A stretch of 64,000 nucleotides of DNA, taken from positions 182,435 through 246,434 of the forward strand of contig CAJNOI010000012.1 of assembly GCA_905250115.1 (NCBI GenBank), written 5' to 3'. The notes under the pieces are model-generated. The model was given only the letters and a program-made list of their open reading frames with translations, was not told the DNA's origin and ran no database searches. Position 1 is the first letter of the stretch. Each line of letters begins with the position of its first letter. The position numbers were made by a program, and so were the translations under genes. Below are positions 32,686 to 44,890 of the stretch, one piece after another. The DNA is from Adineta steineri (Eukaryota; Rotifera; Eurotatoria; Adinetida; Adinetidae).

Positions 32686-32765
32686 GGCAGTGTGGCCGAG
32701 TGGTCTAAGGCGCTGGTTTTAGGCACCAGTCGTAACTGGCGTGGGTTCGAATCCCACCACTGTCA
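32686..32765 (+). tRNA. trnL-UAG: tRNA-Leu (anticodon TAG)
   Basis: The acceptor arms GGCAGTG/CACTGTC pair over seven positions (one G-U), with discriminator A at 32765. Box A is TGGCCGAGTGG and box B GGTTCGAATCC. The anticodon stem CTGGT/ACCAG encloses loop TTTAGGC, giving anticodon TAG (Leu, CUA). A long variable arm fits a class II tRNA. No intron. A T-run at about 32797-32803 may terminate Pol III. Confidence 0.95.
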
Positions 32766-33575
32766 TTATAAAATGAAGCAAAACGGTTTGCTTCTCTTTT
32801 TTTCTTCTTCCCTACGATCTTTTTTCCGACATGTGATTCGAGCAGTACAGGCATTTTGAGACATTGATAAACTATGAAAAAAAAATTAAACTCTCTGATA
32901 TATTTGAAGTTTCGTTTCTTTAGCAAGATAGAAAAAATAGTTTTCAGACACTTATTATTCCTTATGTTTGGCAATTGTCCAGCCACAGAAAAGGTTTTTT
33001 TAATCAAACCGTTGAAAACCACGTTAGATGTAGGTGTATCTGTTAGATCAATTAAGTAATTTCATATATTCTAATCCATATCCACACCCTCATATATTAT
33101 GTTTCATTCTTTATGTATTGACATCAGCTACCTACGCTAAAGAGTTCTATTAGACAATCATTGGAAAAAATTTTAAGTGAAAATAGCAAGTTCTAGCTGT
33201 CACTTGACATCCTCCGAAGTATTTTTTCAATATTAAAAACATCAGTAAAAGATAATAAAAACTGACTTTAATGTTTGTTTGTTTCCTGACACAAGTAGTT
33301 GTTCTTTTGCTCGACCTAACATGTAGATATAAATTTAATGACAAAAGAAAAAACTCAAGATAAGTATTTTTAACATTTTCGACAAGCTACAACAGGCATG
33401 TTCATATCTTATGCAGGTCGCTTGTTCATCATTTAACTATTTCTTAATTGAAGTAATGATGAGAGTAGTTTTTTTAATTGAGAAAAAAGAAAATAATTAT
33501 AGAGTTTAGTATTATCTTTTTATTGAAGACAACAGTTAACAATTAAAAATTTTCATTTCATATATTCTTATACAA
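32766..33575. other. intergenic with a telomere-like half-site
   Basis: The only notable item is ATCCACACCCTCATAT at about 33077-33096, a right arm without a clear left arm. Confidence 0.4.
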
Positions 33576-34553
33576 ATGAATTCTAGTAGTATGGAACCAA
33601 TAAACGATAGTAAGGTCATTCTTTATCGCGCCAAATTTTTAATATTACTTCTCCTACAAATTCCATCGCTGATGATCTATCTTCTTATTTTTACATTTTT
33701 TGTTGTACATCGTTCTCTTCTGAAAAATCCGAGAAATAAAGCTCTGTTACTGTTGCTTATAGTCAACTTCTTGGAAGCATCATGCGACTTACCAATGACT
33801 ATCAATTTCTATCAACTTGGTCGTGTTAATCCAGTAACAGCAGCCTATTGCACATGGTGGACATTCTTCGAGTATACTCTCAGTGTTTCAAGTGAGTTCT
33901 TAATGGCTACTATTTCCATTCAACGTCATCTATTCGTATTCAATAAGAATATACTACGTATTCGAATAAAACGTTTTCTATTACATGACTTGCCGCTACT
34001 ACTTTGCGTTATTTATCCAAGTCTTCTCTACTTGAGTCTTGTTGTTATCTATCCATGTAATGGAACTCAATGGGATTTTAAATCAGTTTTATGCGGTTTA
34101 AAAAATTGTTATCTAGAAAATAGCAGTTTGTTGGCAGCGTTCGATTGGGCAATAGACAATGGTATGCCGATAATAATAATTATCGTCGCTAATGTAACAC
34201 TCGTAACGCGAGTCGTCTGTCAAAAGCGTCGTCTACAGCAACCTGTTCTATGGCGCAAACAGAGGCGTATGACAATTCAATTACTAATGATCTCTTGCTT
34301 ATATATCATTGCATGGCTTCCAAATACGATCATTGCTGTCATTCAAGAAATCAAGAGTTCGAATTTCCTCGCTGATATTCAATCAAACTATATTTTCGAT
34401 CTTCTCTATCTTGTTTGTCTCTTGATGCCATGGGTATGTATCAAAATGCTTCCTGAATTTAAAAAATGGATATGGAAATTATTCAGAAAACAACAACTAG
34501 CACGTCATATTGTTGCGCCACTACACATCACAACTTTATCAATAAGGAAGTGA
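33576..34553 (+). CDS. rhodopsin-family GPCR, orphan
   Basis: Intronless, 325 aa; the second Met (33591) is an alternative start. Seven TM helices: TM1 FLILLLLQIPSLMIYLLIFT, TM2 ALLLLLIVNFLEASCDLPM, TM3 ending ATISIQRHLFVF (the DRY position is QRH), TM4 LLLCVIYPSLLYLSLVVIYP, TM5 MPIIIIIVANVTLVTRVV, TM6 MTIQLLMISCLYIIAWLPN and TM7 FDLLYLVCLLMPWVCIKMLP. The extracellular Cys pair (CTWW before TM3 and CNGT or CGLKNC in ECL2) is present. It is not a close paralog of the receptor at 26279. Ligand unknown. Confidence 0.85.
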   Translation: MNSSSMEPINDSKVILYRAKFLILLLLQIPSLMIYLLIFTFFVVHRSLLKNPRNKALLLLLIVNFLEASCDLPMTINFYQLGRVNPVTAAYCTWWTFFEYTLSVSSEFLMATISIQRHLFVFNKNILRIRIKRFLLHDLPLLLCVIYPSLLYLSLVVIYPCNGTQWDFKSVLCGLKNCYLENSSLLAAFDWAIDNGMPIIIIIVANVTLVTRVVCQKRRLQQPVLWRKQRRMTIQLLMISCLYIIAWLPNTIIAVIQEIKSSNFLADIQSNYIFDLLYLVCLLMPWVCIKMLPEFKKWIWKLFRKQQLARHIVAPLHITTLSIRK

Positions 34554-35810
34554 TATTTTGAAACTGAACTAAACATATATATATATGAATACAATCATTC
34601 TATGCGTTCGATATAATAAAAGAAATTGTAAAGGTCTTCGTGACAAAATATATTAGCTAGCATTATATCGCTATGTTTATTTTGATACGCGTTTCATCCA
34701 TATGAAATATTTCATTGCTTTCTGATATAATAGATGTTTTTAATTTGTAAAAATAATTAATAATAAACTTTTTCTTTTCATCTTCTACAAAATTTAACGA
34801 TATCTATTGAATTCATTTTCATCAATTGACGTATGTCGATAATGACTCTAGTTCTACAAAGGCATATTGGTAACAAAATTTAATTTACACATCTTAGATT
34901 TTATTTGAAATAAGTGAAAATAAGGTGTAAATTTATTTTAACACAAAATTTTAATTAACACCTTCAACAAAGAGAAACTATAAATTATTTGATAAAAAAC
35001 TATGAGAATGTAAACAAATTAAAATCTAGTATATTGAAGTACGAAGGGACCTTTTGGATAAATGAATACTAAATTGAATTAAACAATGAGTAGAGAAGGA
35101 CCATTTAGTATTAGTGGCACAATCATATTTCTATTGGAAATGATAGCAACCTAACTTTATGATAGGAAAACGCACTTAGCACTTGAAGAGAAATTGTCAG
35201 AAATCTTTCATATGAATATTAGATTGTCTCAAAATAATGAAAATAATCCATAAATGTATCAAATTTAGAATAAAATTAGAAATGAATAGTCAAAAACTAA
35301 TGTTAGTGAAGAAGTGAAACGAACAGTTGATATAAGTTGAAGAAATCTCTTAGAAAAATCTCAGATGAGTAAAGGCGAGACAATCGTTGTCTGCAAACAC
35401 AATCAGACAATGTTTTTTCACGTACACATTTTCGTTCTTTCGATTATTATCAAACATTTTAGCACATAATTTCTACATTATAATTAATGAACATATACTA
35501 GACCCTTATGTAAAATATATTTATATAATGTGTTAAAAGAAAAGAGCAAATAACACCTACATATTTTCTCCATGCTTGTCTTTTTCTTTTTTTTATCGAC
35601 TTTAATTATATCTATAAAAGTCAAGTTAGCACTCAATACAACCACGGTAATAGAAGTGATAAAATTTTTTTTTTGTTTCCATTCAAATTGTTGATTAATA
35701 TTTAAATACCGTGCAAACACTCGAGTGTCACATTAGAGTGTGAAAAAAAAGAAATATTCTGCTTCAATTTTAGTTGTATTTCATTTTATTAATCTGAATT
35801 TCTATTCATA
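34554..35810. other. intergenic, nothing recognised
   Basis: AT-rich. No hairpin, RNA gene or coding ORF is supported. Confidence 0.5.
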
Positions 35811-37272
35811 ATGGGTTATATAAGACTTTGTCAAATACTTATGTTACTTATTATTATCCAATCAAGCACAGAAGATATACGCTCATTTATAATGTTAAAG
35901 ATTACTGGCAGTAAATTTAATTGCACTGCTACAACATGTTTACCATTCATTACCAGTATTGTATTAAATATTCGCAATTGTCAAATAGCTTGTTTAGCTC
36001 AAACTCAATGTGATGCGGCCAGTTTTCATCAATCCGCATCGATGTGTGAATTGTTTGCAGACGTATCGAATCAAACCGAGAACATGCTGCCTAATGTGGA
36101 TATTATTACTATGATTGTCGAAAGTAACACACGAATACCGCAAGGTCAGTTCATATAGAATAAACCTATTCAAGCAAAAGATTATCTGAAGTATAGTATA
36201 GAGTAGAATGCATCTATGTAAGAAAATAAAAACCTAAACCAAACAATACGCCTTCTAAATATATTTTTTTGTGCAATAAACTATACATTATCATTTAGGA
36301 TTCATTCATGAATTTTATTTCAGAATAGGGTATAAATAGATCTTCGATATAAGTATTTTTACTGTTTCTTAGAAAAAACAAATTTATGTAATATTATATT
36401 TACCACTCATCCATGAGAGCAGCAAATACTTTTACCGATAAAGATATTCAGAAGAAACACAAATTGACCAAGATCTAAAATAGAATTTTCTTCATTTCAT
36501 TATTACATTTTAGTTTCTGAACCTGGAACAACAACAATACAGCCAAGTACTGCAGCAATGTCGACTATCAGTGCTTGTATTAACATGACAATACCAGTAG
36601 GACAAGGTATAAAGAGTATCTATTCACTTACAAATTTTACTGTTTTTTATCTTAGCTCCAAGCATGGGATGGGATTTTGAAGGAAATTTAAATGATCGTT
36701 TTCTCATTTATAACGGTACAAACGGAAATAAATCAATATATACATTAGGGAGATATAGTTGTAGGAAGTGTTTAAATCTATCAAGTTCGCTGAATCAATC
36801 GGTTTACATTTATGGTACACCGTATATCGATTTACGTAATATTTCCTTCTCAGTAGAAACTTGGATTAAACCAACGATTGTTACCGATGGTATGGAACAT
36901 GTCATTCTTGCTCAATGTGGATCACTAGGCTCATATCAATGTATGCGTGTCTCGATCGGTAGTCCAGGTCCCATGACTTTTCGATTTCGTAGTGATACGC
37001 AGACAGGTTTACAAAATGTATCGATCAATGTTTGGTCACATTTAGCTTACGTTTACAATAAGACAGCAGGAACGATGGCACTCTACTTGAACGGAACTCT
37101 TGATAAGTCAGGTACTGGCCATGGACCCTATACAGGGCCACCCACTTTTTTCCAAATTGGAAATATTGATTCCATTGGTGGTCTATACTACGATGGATGT
37201 ATTGATGACATATTTTTTTATCCTTTTGCTCGTACTGCTAGTGACATAGCAGCTACTTTTGCATTGGGATAG
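35811..37272 (+). CDS. secreted Apple/PAN-like plus LamG-like protein
   Basis: Exons 35811-36144, 36514-36606 and 36656-37272 give 347 aa. A signal peptide (LCQILMLLIIIQSSTE) is followed by a PAN/Apple-like module (residues about 36-90, with CLPF, NIRNCQIACLAQTQCDAASF, CELF). Exon 2 is a Thr/Ser-rich linker (EPGTTTIQPSTAAMSTISAC). The C-terminal 200 residues form a LamG/concanavalin-like jellyroll (FSVETWIKP, VWSHLAYVYNKTAGTMALYL, GCIDDIFFYPFARTASDIAA). Domains are split neatly by introns. Probable surface or extracellular glycan/protein binder. Confidence 0.85.
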
Positions 37273-39160
37273 AGAGTGAATGTGAATGTGAATAAAATAT
37301 TATTTAATGATAATAAATCATCCCAGAGGAATATAGGAAACAATGTATTTTTTAATGTCATATCTTGAATTTATTAAAGGTGCAACCAATATGTACAGAA
37401 ATGAAAAAGAAAAATTTAATTGTCATATGGAAAAGGCAAAAAAAAATGTTTATTGTTTATTTATTTTTTATGATTGGCATAGCTTTACGCTATTTAAATA
37501 ACTAATACTACCGATTCCATCGGTAACTAAGAATGTTTCATTGATTAATACGGATACTTCATATTGCTAGTATTTGATCATTCTAACAAAAATTATTTAT
37601 TACATTTAATTTAAAAAGAAATATTAACCTTCAAATCATTACAAACTCACAGTCATGAACGAAAACTGTTAACTATATTTATCCATATATAAATCAGTTA
37701 ATAACGAACAGCAATATAGTACTTCCCATACGACGACTTTTCTTTTGCTTTTAAAATTTACTATTAAATATGAAATAATTTATTTGCAATTAGAATAGTA
37801 AGAATGTAGGTGTGGGTAGGTTAGGAATGATACACCCACACCCACACCCACACCCTATCCTACTAGATGAGAGTAGAGAACAGAGGTAGAATTGAAAGTA
37901 GATACTTATATAGTCTGAAGAAAAATTCGAAACGCATCGCTTCCAATTTATTGTTAAGTTCATCATTTATTATATTTAAAATTAAATTAAAATAAATAAA
38001 TTCAAAAAAATCTTTATTTATTCTATTCATTATTTTTATTCATTTCAATCCAAAGATTCGTTTTCATTTTCTTATTAACTTGCTTGTTCTCTATTTCAGT
38101 TCAACTCATTCATTTGTGTGTTCATTTATTTCAGTCGATTTATTCGCTCATTTTTTTTACTTAAATATTGAAAAAAACATTAAAAATTACAAAAAAATTC
38201 ATTAGTTTTTTATTGATTTTCTTTTACTTAGCCCTCACCCTCAAGATAAACAGCATAGCTTGTTTTTTTAGCAAGAGAATACAGCCTACGTAATTGTTTT
38301 TTGATTTTCTGCGTGGTTGTGGTGTATAAACAAGTAATAATTACTCACAACGTGTCACATGTGACTATCTGTGCATAAACATAGTTGAATGAATAAGAAA
38401 AATCGCATTAGTAGGCCAAAACAGAAAATTATTCATGCGTTATAAGAGAAAAAAAGTGAGAGACGAAGCTATAAAAATAAATGCTTCAGTAACAAACTGC
38501 ATACCGTTTACAAATCATTTCTTCTCGTTGAAACACGTAAGTAGGTCGCATCTCTTTTTCTCACACAACGCAAGCAATGGTTTGAGCACAAATAGTCAGC
38601 TATGAATAATTGGATTTGGAATATAAGAGTAATGCAAGATGTGAGATACACCGTGAGCTTCTACATTATTAATTTCATTACGTTTGCTTTATTATAAGGT
38701 GATTTAACGTTTGCAATTGACCTACTTTTCATCAAGTCGCCTAGCTCTGGACAGCACTCTAGTCTTTTTTATGTTTTTTTTGTTTTTATATTCGTCGAAT
38801 GTGAAGAGGTTTTCATTTGAGGTTGCTGGAAATGAAAGAAAGTGTCCTAGTTTATGGATTTTTTTATCAATGAATTACAATAACGTTGTTCACATAGTTC
38901 TGTTGTTTTCTTCTGTTGTCACTTAAATTTGATATTTCGAAAACAAAAACAACCTTTCTAAAACAAATATTATTCTTGAATCTGACTTCTTCTTTCCCTA
39001 CTGCTATAATTTTGTTATAATGCTGCTTCATCATAGAAAGAAAAAAATACCTTCTCAATAAATAATATATAAAAAGGCTTAGCATTATAACATTCATCTA
39101 ATATTCAAATGAATTCCAGATACAAATAACAAATTTGAAAACGCTTGTTGTTGTACAAGA
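37273..39160. other. intergenic with hairpin 15 and a half-site
   Basis: AT-rich. It contains the hairpin at 37804-37860 and, at 38231-38246, CCCTCACCCTCAAGAT, a right arm alone. No gene is recognised. Confidence 0.5.
37804..37860. repeat. telomere-like hairpin 15
   Basis: GTAGGTGTGGGTAGG ... then four CACCCACA-type units ending CACACCCTATCC; the C-rich arm is longer than the G-rich arm. Confidence 0.75.
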
Positions 39161-39634
39161 GTGATCAACATGCATCATAATCATAATTCATCAGCTATTC
39201 ACTTTTATGATCTTGATAAACCATTTGGTGAGTTTGGCAACTTTTATTCTGCGCCTATTCACCTTGATGGATTTATCTGGCCTACTACCGAACATTATTT
39301 TCAAGCACAAAAGTTCGCGTATGATATAAATCGTGTTAGATATATTTCACAATTGCCCACGCCGCGAGATGCCTTCGACTATGCTCAATATCATAATTCT
39401 GCAGTCCGACCAGATTGGAAGAATGTTAAAGATAAGGTAATGTTTAGAGCATGTATGGCTAAATTTACGCAGCATCCACATCTTAAATACAAGTTATTAT
39501 TAACTGGACACCGTACTCTAGTTGAACATACTAAGAATGATTCTTATTGGGGTGATGGTGGAGACGGAACAGGTAAAAATCGATTGGGAATTACCCTGAT
39601 GCAAGTTCGAGAAGTCATCAGACAATACCAATAA
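39161..39634 (+). CDS. NADAR-domain protein (YbiA-like)
   Basis: Intronless, 157 aa; Met at 39170 (MHHNH) is the alternative start. The NADAR signature is complete: FGEFGNFYSAPIHLDGFIWP, then TTEHYFQAQKF near the N-terminus and DSYWGDGGDGTGKNRLGITL near the C-terminus, with the conserved Glu/Trp/Asp/Asn positions intact. Family members are N-glycosidases acting on riboflavin precursors or removing ADP-ribose linked to guanine bases. The length is typical of single-domain YbiA proteins. The lack of introns and a lower AT content than the flanks are compatible with a bacterial origin but do not prove it. Confidence 0.92.
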   Translation: MINMHHNHNSSAIHFYDLDKPFGEFGNFYSAPIHLDGFIWPTTEHYFQAQKFAYDINRVRYISQLPTPRDAFDYAQYHNSAVRPDWKNVKDKVMFRACMAKFTQHPHLKYKLLLTGHRTLVEHTKNDSYWGDGGDGTGKNRLGITLMQVREVIRQYQ

Positions 39635-39815
39635 TCAACAGCAATCATGTGAATCGAAAATTATTCATTGATAAACGCATTCCAATCTCTAATTTATTTC
39701 GAACAACACTATTTTGAACTTTTCTTTTTCTTTTTCATTACATCAACACACTTCAAAAATATAAGTATAATAAAGACGGAATCAATTTGATCTTGTTCTT
39801 CAGTATTCGAAGAAA

Positions 39816-39931
39816 ATCTTGAGGGTGAGGGTGTTGGTGGAAGCGTGGGCGTGTTTGAATGGATACGTCAATTAAGAGAAGAACTGCCCATTCACTCGTC
39901 GACACCTTTTATTCTAACTCTTCTCAAGATA
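39816..39931. repeat. telomere-like hairpin 17 (long loop)
   Basis: ATCTTGAGGGTGAGGGTG ... CTCTTCTCAAGAT; the loop is about 80 nt and includes a second weak stem. Confidence 0.7.
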
Positions 39932-40323
39932 ATTCTTGTGATTTTATATCATAAAGAATATTTAAACCATTTGAAAAGTCCTTCAATCTGAAGACAACAC
40001 GTCATGGTGGCTTTTCATACATTCTCTTCCTCATAAATACAATAGAGTTAAAGCCAACTCACGAGTAATCTTTTCGGGGATATGAAATCTGAATCTTGAA
40101 ATTCTAGAACTCACCCGCAATACGTGAAATCTTATAAGTTTCCCTCGTTCATTGATAAACAAAATACCATTTAACAAGTTTTATCGAAAGTCATGTCTTT
40201 TGATGGAATTTTTTTTATTCATCCACGGTTTGAAATAATAATACAGATACACGCGTCCATTTTGCATTTAATGTTACATAGTAGAGACTGTAATTTATTG
40301 CATCACAAAAAGAAAAAAATGGC

Positions 40324-40389
40324 GTCTTGAGGGTGTGGGTGTCTTCCCCTTCATCCCCGTCACCCACACCCACATCGACACCCTCACAT
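40324..40389. repeat. telomere-like hairpin 18
   Basis: TCTTGAGGGTGTGGGTGTC ... CACCCACACCCACATCG, then a further CACCCTCA; the inner stem is nearly perfect. Confidence 0.85.
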
Positions 40390-40919
40390 CCATCGTTTAT
40401 ATGATACATTGTTAGTTGCATGATTATACTCATTTTTTCAGTGGTCAAAATTTCATGTTCATAATTATTAATTTAATTATAACAATACATTTTAACTATA
40501 TGTATTTTAAAAAACTACCCATTGAGATTATTTATGATTCACAAATAAATGTATTAACTAGTTTATGTACATTGGAAAAAAAGCTTTTACTAATATATTT
40601 TTAAACAAGAAAGTCACTCTGCTTGAATAAGTTTCTTATTATATAAAATTCTCTAATTTATCTGTTTTCTCGATCAAATGATGTTTTTACGAGTTAAATA
40701 TTTATTGATCTACTGATATTTTCTATTGAAAAAGTATGATAAACAGAATACGAAGAAGAAGCTCGATGGTTCATTTAAATTTTAATATTCAGATGCAAAA
40801 ATTCATGTTATACGATAATTTTCAATGTTCGGTCAAAAATCATATTATAAGTGAGGAGAAAAAACAAGTGAAATTTTGTACTTCTAGCAAACTCTTCTCA
40901 TGCTTCAATACTAGATTTT

Positions 40920-40997
40920 AATCTTGGGCGGGTGGGTGTGTAGTTGACAGAATAAAATTCACTTGCTCATACTCATTCGCACCCACACCCTAACGAC
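40920..40997. repeat. telomere-like hairpin 19
   Basis: ATCTTGGGCGGGTGGGTGTG ... TTCGCACCCACACCCTAACG. Confidence 0.75.
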
Positions 40998-41256
40998 ATC
41001 TTTTTAAATAATAATTTACAAAGGTTAACACATGCATATTAAATGATTTCATTCGTTTCTAGTCTATCCAATCTTCGTTTCAATGAGATATGAATATTAA
41101 GAGATATATTTCATTTTATAAAATTACTCATTCTTTCGTCGTATTTTATTTTTATTGCACAATATTTCTTTTTTCCGTTTCTATCTCTGACTGTGACGAC
41201 AAAACAAAATATTTATTGTTTAACTCACGATATTATCACTGGTTCTATTTTCCATC

Positions 41257-42939
41257 ATGACTATGTTTGAAGTACTGCCAGATGAACTACTACTATCCAT
41301 ATTCTCTTACCTTCATCCAGTTGACTTAATCTATGGATTTTTAAACTTAAATCGACGATTTCAACGAATTATAGAGCCATATTTATATGACATCGACCTA
41401 ATAGGAAATAATAGACCCATCTATCGTCAGTTTCAACTGTTTTGTCAAAATATACTTCCGTTACATGCACATTCTATTCGATCACTTAAACTCACTGGGC
41501 CTCAACAACTCCAAATACTTCAACCATATATTGATCAACTGGTTAACTTGAAATCATTGTTACTCGAAAATAATGGGGAGTATTTCTTCAATGGGCTGAA
41601 TGAGTTTGTCGTCAAAGCTTTATCAATACAAACTTTAACTGAACTTTCAATTTCTAGCACAGAACGTGACACATTTTATAAAATTTCTTTCAATTCTACA
41701 TCATCTAACCTAAAAGATCTTACTCTAATTTACCGTAGTGGCTTATGGTCTCTGTCGTATGGTAATCGCATGCCTCATATCAGACGTCTCTCCGTTACCT
41801 GCATGAATTTTCAAGCACTTGTAGAACTGTTCGAAGTAATGCCTAATATTGAAGAATTGAATTTATCAATAGTAGAATATTACAGTTTAAAAACTTTAAA
41901 TATCTTAAAAGCTCCAAAAACGTTAGATAAGTTACATATCGAATGTGGGACAATACAATGTGGTGGTACCAGCACTGAACTAACTTTCGAAACAATGCAA
42001 ACATTATTAAAAGCATTCAACAGTCAACTTCTATCTTTTACTTTGATTATGATCAATCCTGTTGAAGACTTTTCTAACTTTGACAAAGTTCAAAGTCTCG
42101 TGTCTGACTTTACTCGCCTCGAAAGTTTTCAGTATCTTATTAATACGATTCATCAACCTAATTCACAATCTCCTTTCCCTAACGTCAAACTGCTGTCAGA
42201 TTCCAGCTACTCTTTATTTACACTTCCAAAACCTCAACAATTTGACACTATATCTGAGCGCTTCAACCTCGATTCACGTCTCAGTTTCCGAAGCTTGTAT
42301 AAATATCACACAGTTCGCATTGGTAGTAAAGAGCTATCGACTAGGTTCGAATTACCTTCGGATCTAAAACTTAAAAATCTACGAAAGATATATTTTGAAC
42401 AACCAATGGAAGATATAGAGCATGATGACATATATCAATTCGTACCGAAAATTATAGCTCAATCACCAAATTTAAATTCGTTCAGTTTCACCACGGAAAC
42501 AAATGCAGAGAATTTGATAGAACAATTGAATAAAATGATTACGATACCAGTGAAAAAACGAATACATTTTTTACATTTAAAAATAGATACACAGCGCAAC
42601 GACAGTTGTTACAATTCAATATTTCTATTTGAATTATCAAAAATATTTCCAAGTTTGAAGGCACTGGAAATCGAAGGTAATCACCGAGTATTTGGTGATT
42701 ATTTTATGTCATTCAATGAGTCTATACAACTTCTTCGAAATTCTTTTCTGGATCTATCACGTTTCAAAATGGCGATACAATTATCAAACAATAAAAACTA
42801 TAAAAGAAAAACGAAAGATCAAGAATTGTTCAAAAGTTACAAAGAACAGTTGGGCGAAACAATGTACGCAGATGTGTCGTTTTATTATACTATCGGTCGT
42901 CATAGTGCGTTTTTCTGTTCCTTAAATATTTGGCTGTAA
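41257..42939 (+). CDS. F-box/LRR-like protein
   Basis: Intronless, 560 aa (558 from the Met of MFEVLPDELLLSIFSYLHPV at 41263). F-box at residues 3-45 (LPDELLLSIFSYLHP, NLNRRFQRIIEPYL), then irregular LRRs. It is the paralog of the gene at 6935: shared order of IEPYLYDIDL/IKPYYIDIDL, HSIRSLKL/QTIRTLKL, and the last residues SLNIWL/LSIWL. Both lie on the plus strand 34 kb apart. Probable SCF adaptor, substrate unknown. Confidence 0.87.
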   Translation: MTMFEVLPDELLLSIFSYLHPVDLIYGFLNLNRRFQRIIEPYLYDIDLIGNNRPIYRQFQLFCQNILPLHAHSIRSLKLTGPQQLQILQPYIDQLVNLKSLLLENNGEYFFNGLNEFVVKALSIQTLTELSISSTERDTFYKISFNSTSSNLKDLTLIYRSGLWSLSYGNRMPHIRRLSVTCMNFQALVELFEVMPNIEELNLSIVEYYSLKTLNILKAPKTLDKLHIECGTIQCGGTSTELTFETMQTLLKAFNSQLLSFTLIMINPVEDFSNFDKVQSLVSDFTRLESFQYLINTIHQPNSQSPFPNVKLLSDSSYSLFTLPKPQQFDTISERFNLDSRLSFRSLYKYHTVRIGSKELSTRFELPSDLKLKNLRKIYFEQPMEDIEHDDIYQFVPKIIAQSPNLNSFSFTTETNAENLIEQLNKMITIPVKKRIHFLHLKIDTQRNDSCYNSIFLFELSKIFPSLKALEIEGNHRVFGDYFMSFNESIQLLRNSFLDLSRFKMAIQLSNNKNYKRKTKDQELFKSYKEQLGETMYADVSFYYTIGRHSAFFCSLNIWL

Positions 42940-44890
42940 CACTGATCTTCTCAATTTATAAATATCAGAAGAATGTTTCGCTTATTTATCGAAATTTAAA
43001 AAGTCATTTAAATGATACAAGTATCATATATCATCTCAATTCACTCAGTTTTACTATTTTATAATCTAATTTTTTTCTATGTCAATTGATTTTCAAAGCT
43101 CATGGGTTTTTTTTATTAACATGCTATATAAATGATTATAAGAAAAGGATGAATAATAATTTTCTTGGTTTCGTTAAGTTCTCGTAAAGATATTAAAAAA
43201 TGACAGTAGATTTCTAATTTCTGATTAATTGAAATATCTCTTATTTATACTTGTGCTCATTCATATTCTTTATATATATCAATTTCTAAGAATTTTGAAC
43301 GTCATCATGATTTGATAATTTCATCGTACGATGCTTCTAATATAATTCCCTATAAAAACTCATACTTTAAATCTCTCTCTGTGTTGTCCTCTACGAGCAA
43401 AAAAAATCTTTTTTTCTGTTCTTATACACGAACAAAATCAATTTCTCTATCCTTATCTACGAGCAATAAAACAGTTTCTCTCTGTCCTTGTCTATGAGCA
43501 ATAAAACAATGTCTGTCTATCTTCAACCACGAAAGTCATTTTTTTTTGTAGATTTCTTCTTCGTCAACGGTCGACGTATATATAAAGTCGAGGCAAGATC
43601 CTGCCATTTACATACTTACTCATACATCAACGATTTCACTTCCACGATCGATGATTCTTACTTAGCCACCAACGTATATATTACGCCGAAGCAGAAAATA
43701 CAATCTAAATGCATTTTCATCATTTTTTATTCACTATATTATATATGCTACAGGGTGGCTCATTTAATCAAAAAAAACTACGGTTTCTCCATTTTCAACG
43801 AGATTTTATCGTTTAACACAACACCGAAACAAGATCGTAGCACTCGAACGGAACCCTACAACATAGAGGTTATATCATGTTATCAATTATTGATATCTTG
43901 TGTGCTCGGCGATCATGTAATGAATTTAAAATGATGAGGATAAGGGTCTGAGGGGGAAATTGAAAATATTTTAATAGAATGAGTCTATACAGAATTATCA
44001 TGATGAACATTGTAAAGAAAATATGTAGTCATAAATAAATATTGTTTAATTTTTTTAAATGTTTTGTAAATAAATAAATATATGAAGCGATTGAATGTAT
44101 GAAAAAGATAATAATAAATGAGTAAATAAACGAAGAGTTGAATCAAAAAGTAACGAATATATAAATAAATAAATAAATAAAGCAAAAGAGGTGAGATTGT
44201 GGGTATTTTCTTCAATCGATCTATCATATTATGATCTATCCTAATTTGTTACTTTGAAATATATACCTACAGTATTCTATTACAAGGAATCGTTGGATAT
44301 TTTGAGTTAATTATTACAAAATACGCTTTCCTTTACATATCTTATTTATATGATGGCTATTCACTTTAATATATGATATTTCGCGGTTATTGAAAAATAA
44401 TCTATGCCTAAATCTTATCGTTATATCTGATGAATTATGATGACTTTAAAAGGCAATGAATAGATGTCCTTTCTCTGTTTGACGTTTACTCACATTCAAT
44501 GGTAACTATTTTTATCTCTAATAAATTTGTATAACAATACAAAATGAAATAAAACTGAGGTGTTTAAGAATTCTTGAGGGAGTTATATGATTCGTTTTTC
44601 TGAATTGCCTTATGAACGACATCGAATAACAGAAACAAATGGGAAACGATTATAAAAAATCGTACAGCTTCATGTTGGCGATAATATCGAACTGGACTAC
44701 CTGTAAACGTCAGAATAGGCAATTGAATTTATTTGATTTTATTGTAATATACATGAAGTTACATTCTTACGAGAAAACCAAAGTCAGTGAATAAAAATTA
44801 ATTTAGAACATTAAAAGCGTTGTAAGAGAGTTTATAAAAGAAAAATGTTCATTTGAATCAGTTTATATCAGTTCGAAAACATAAGTAGTA
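42940..44890. other. intergenic with imperfect tandem repeats
   Basis: 43375-43510 carries three to four copies of a unit of about 46 bp around TCTACGAGCAATAAAACA with TCTCTCTGTCC. A TATATAAAG element follows at 43578. The 148-aa ORF at 43488-43934 starts in the repeats and has no domain. 44163-44180 is an AAAT microsatellite. Nothing else is supported. Confidence 0.45.
43375..43510. repeat. imperfect tandem repeat, about 46-bp unit
   Basis: Units share CTACGAGCAA(T)AAAA and CTCTCTGTCCTT; three to four degenerate copies. Confidence 0.55.

Larger units (their letters stand above)
39635..41262. other. intergenic with three hairpins
   Basis: Hairpins at 39816, 40324 and 40920 within 1.2 kb, the densest cluster of full copies. 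Small ORFs between them show no coding signature. Confidence 0.6.

Noticed and set aside
32705-33022. 105-aa minus-strand ORF over the tRNA
   Set aside because: It crosses the tRNA-Leu gene antisense; the typical AGGIRTHA-type text is just translated tRNA sequence.
40215-40448. 77-aa ORF with Asp/Gly/Val repeats
   Set aside because: It is translated hairpin 18 sequence.
43375-43934. Possible LTR-like segment with repeats and a TATA element
   Set aside because: I see no paired terminal repeat, no internal element genes and no target duplication, so it stays an unclassified repeat region.
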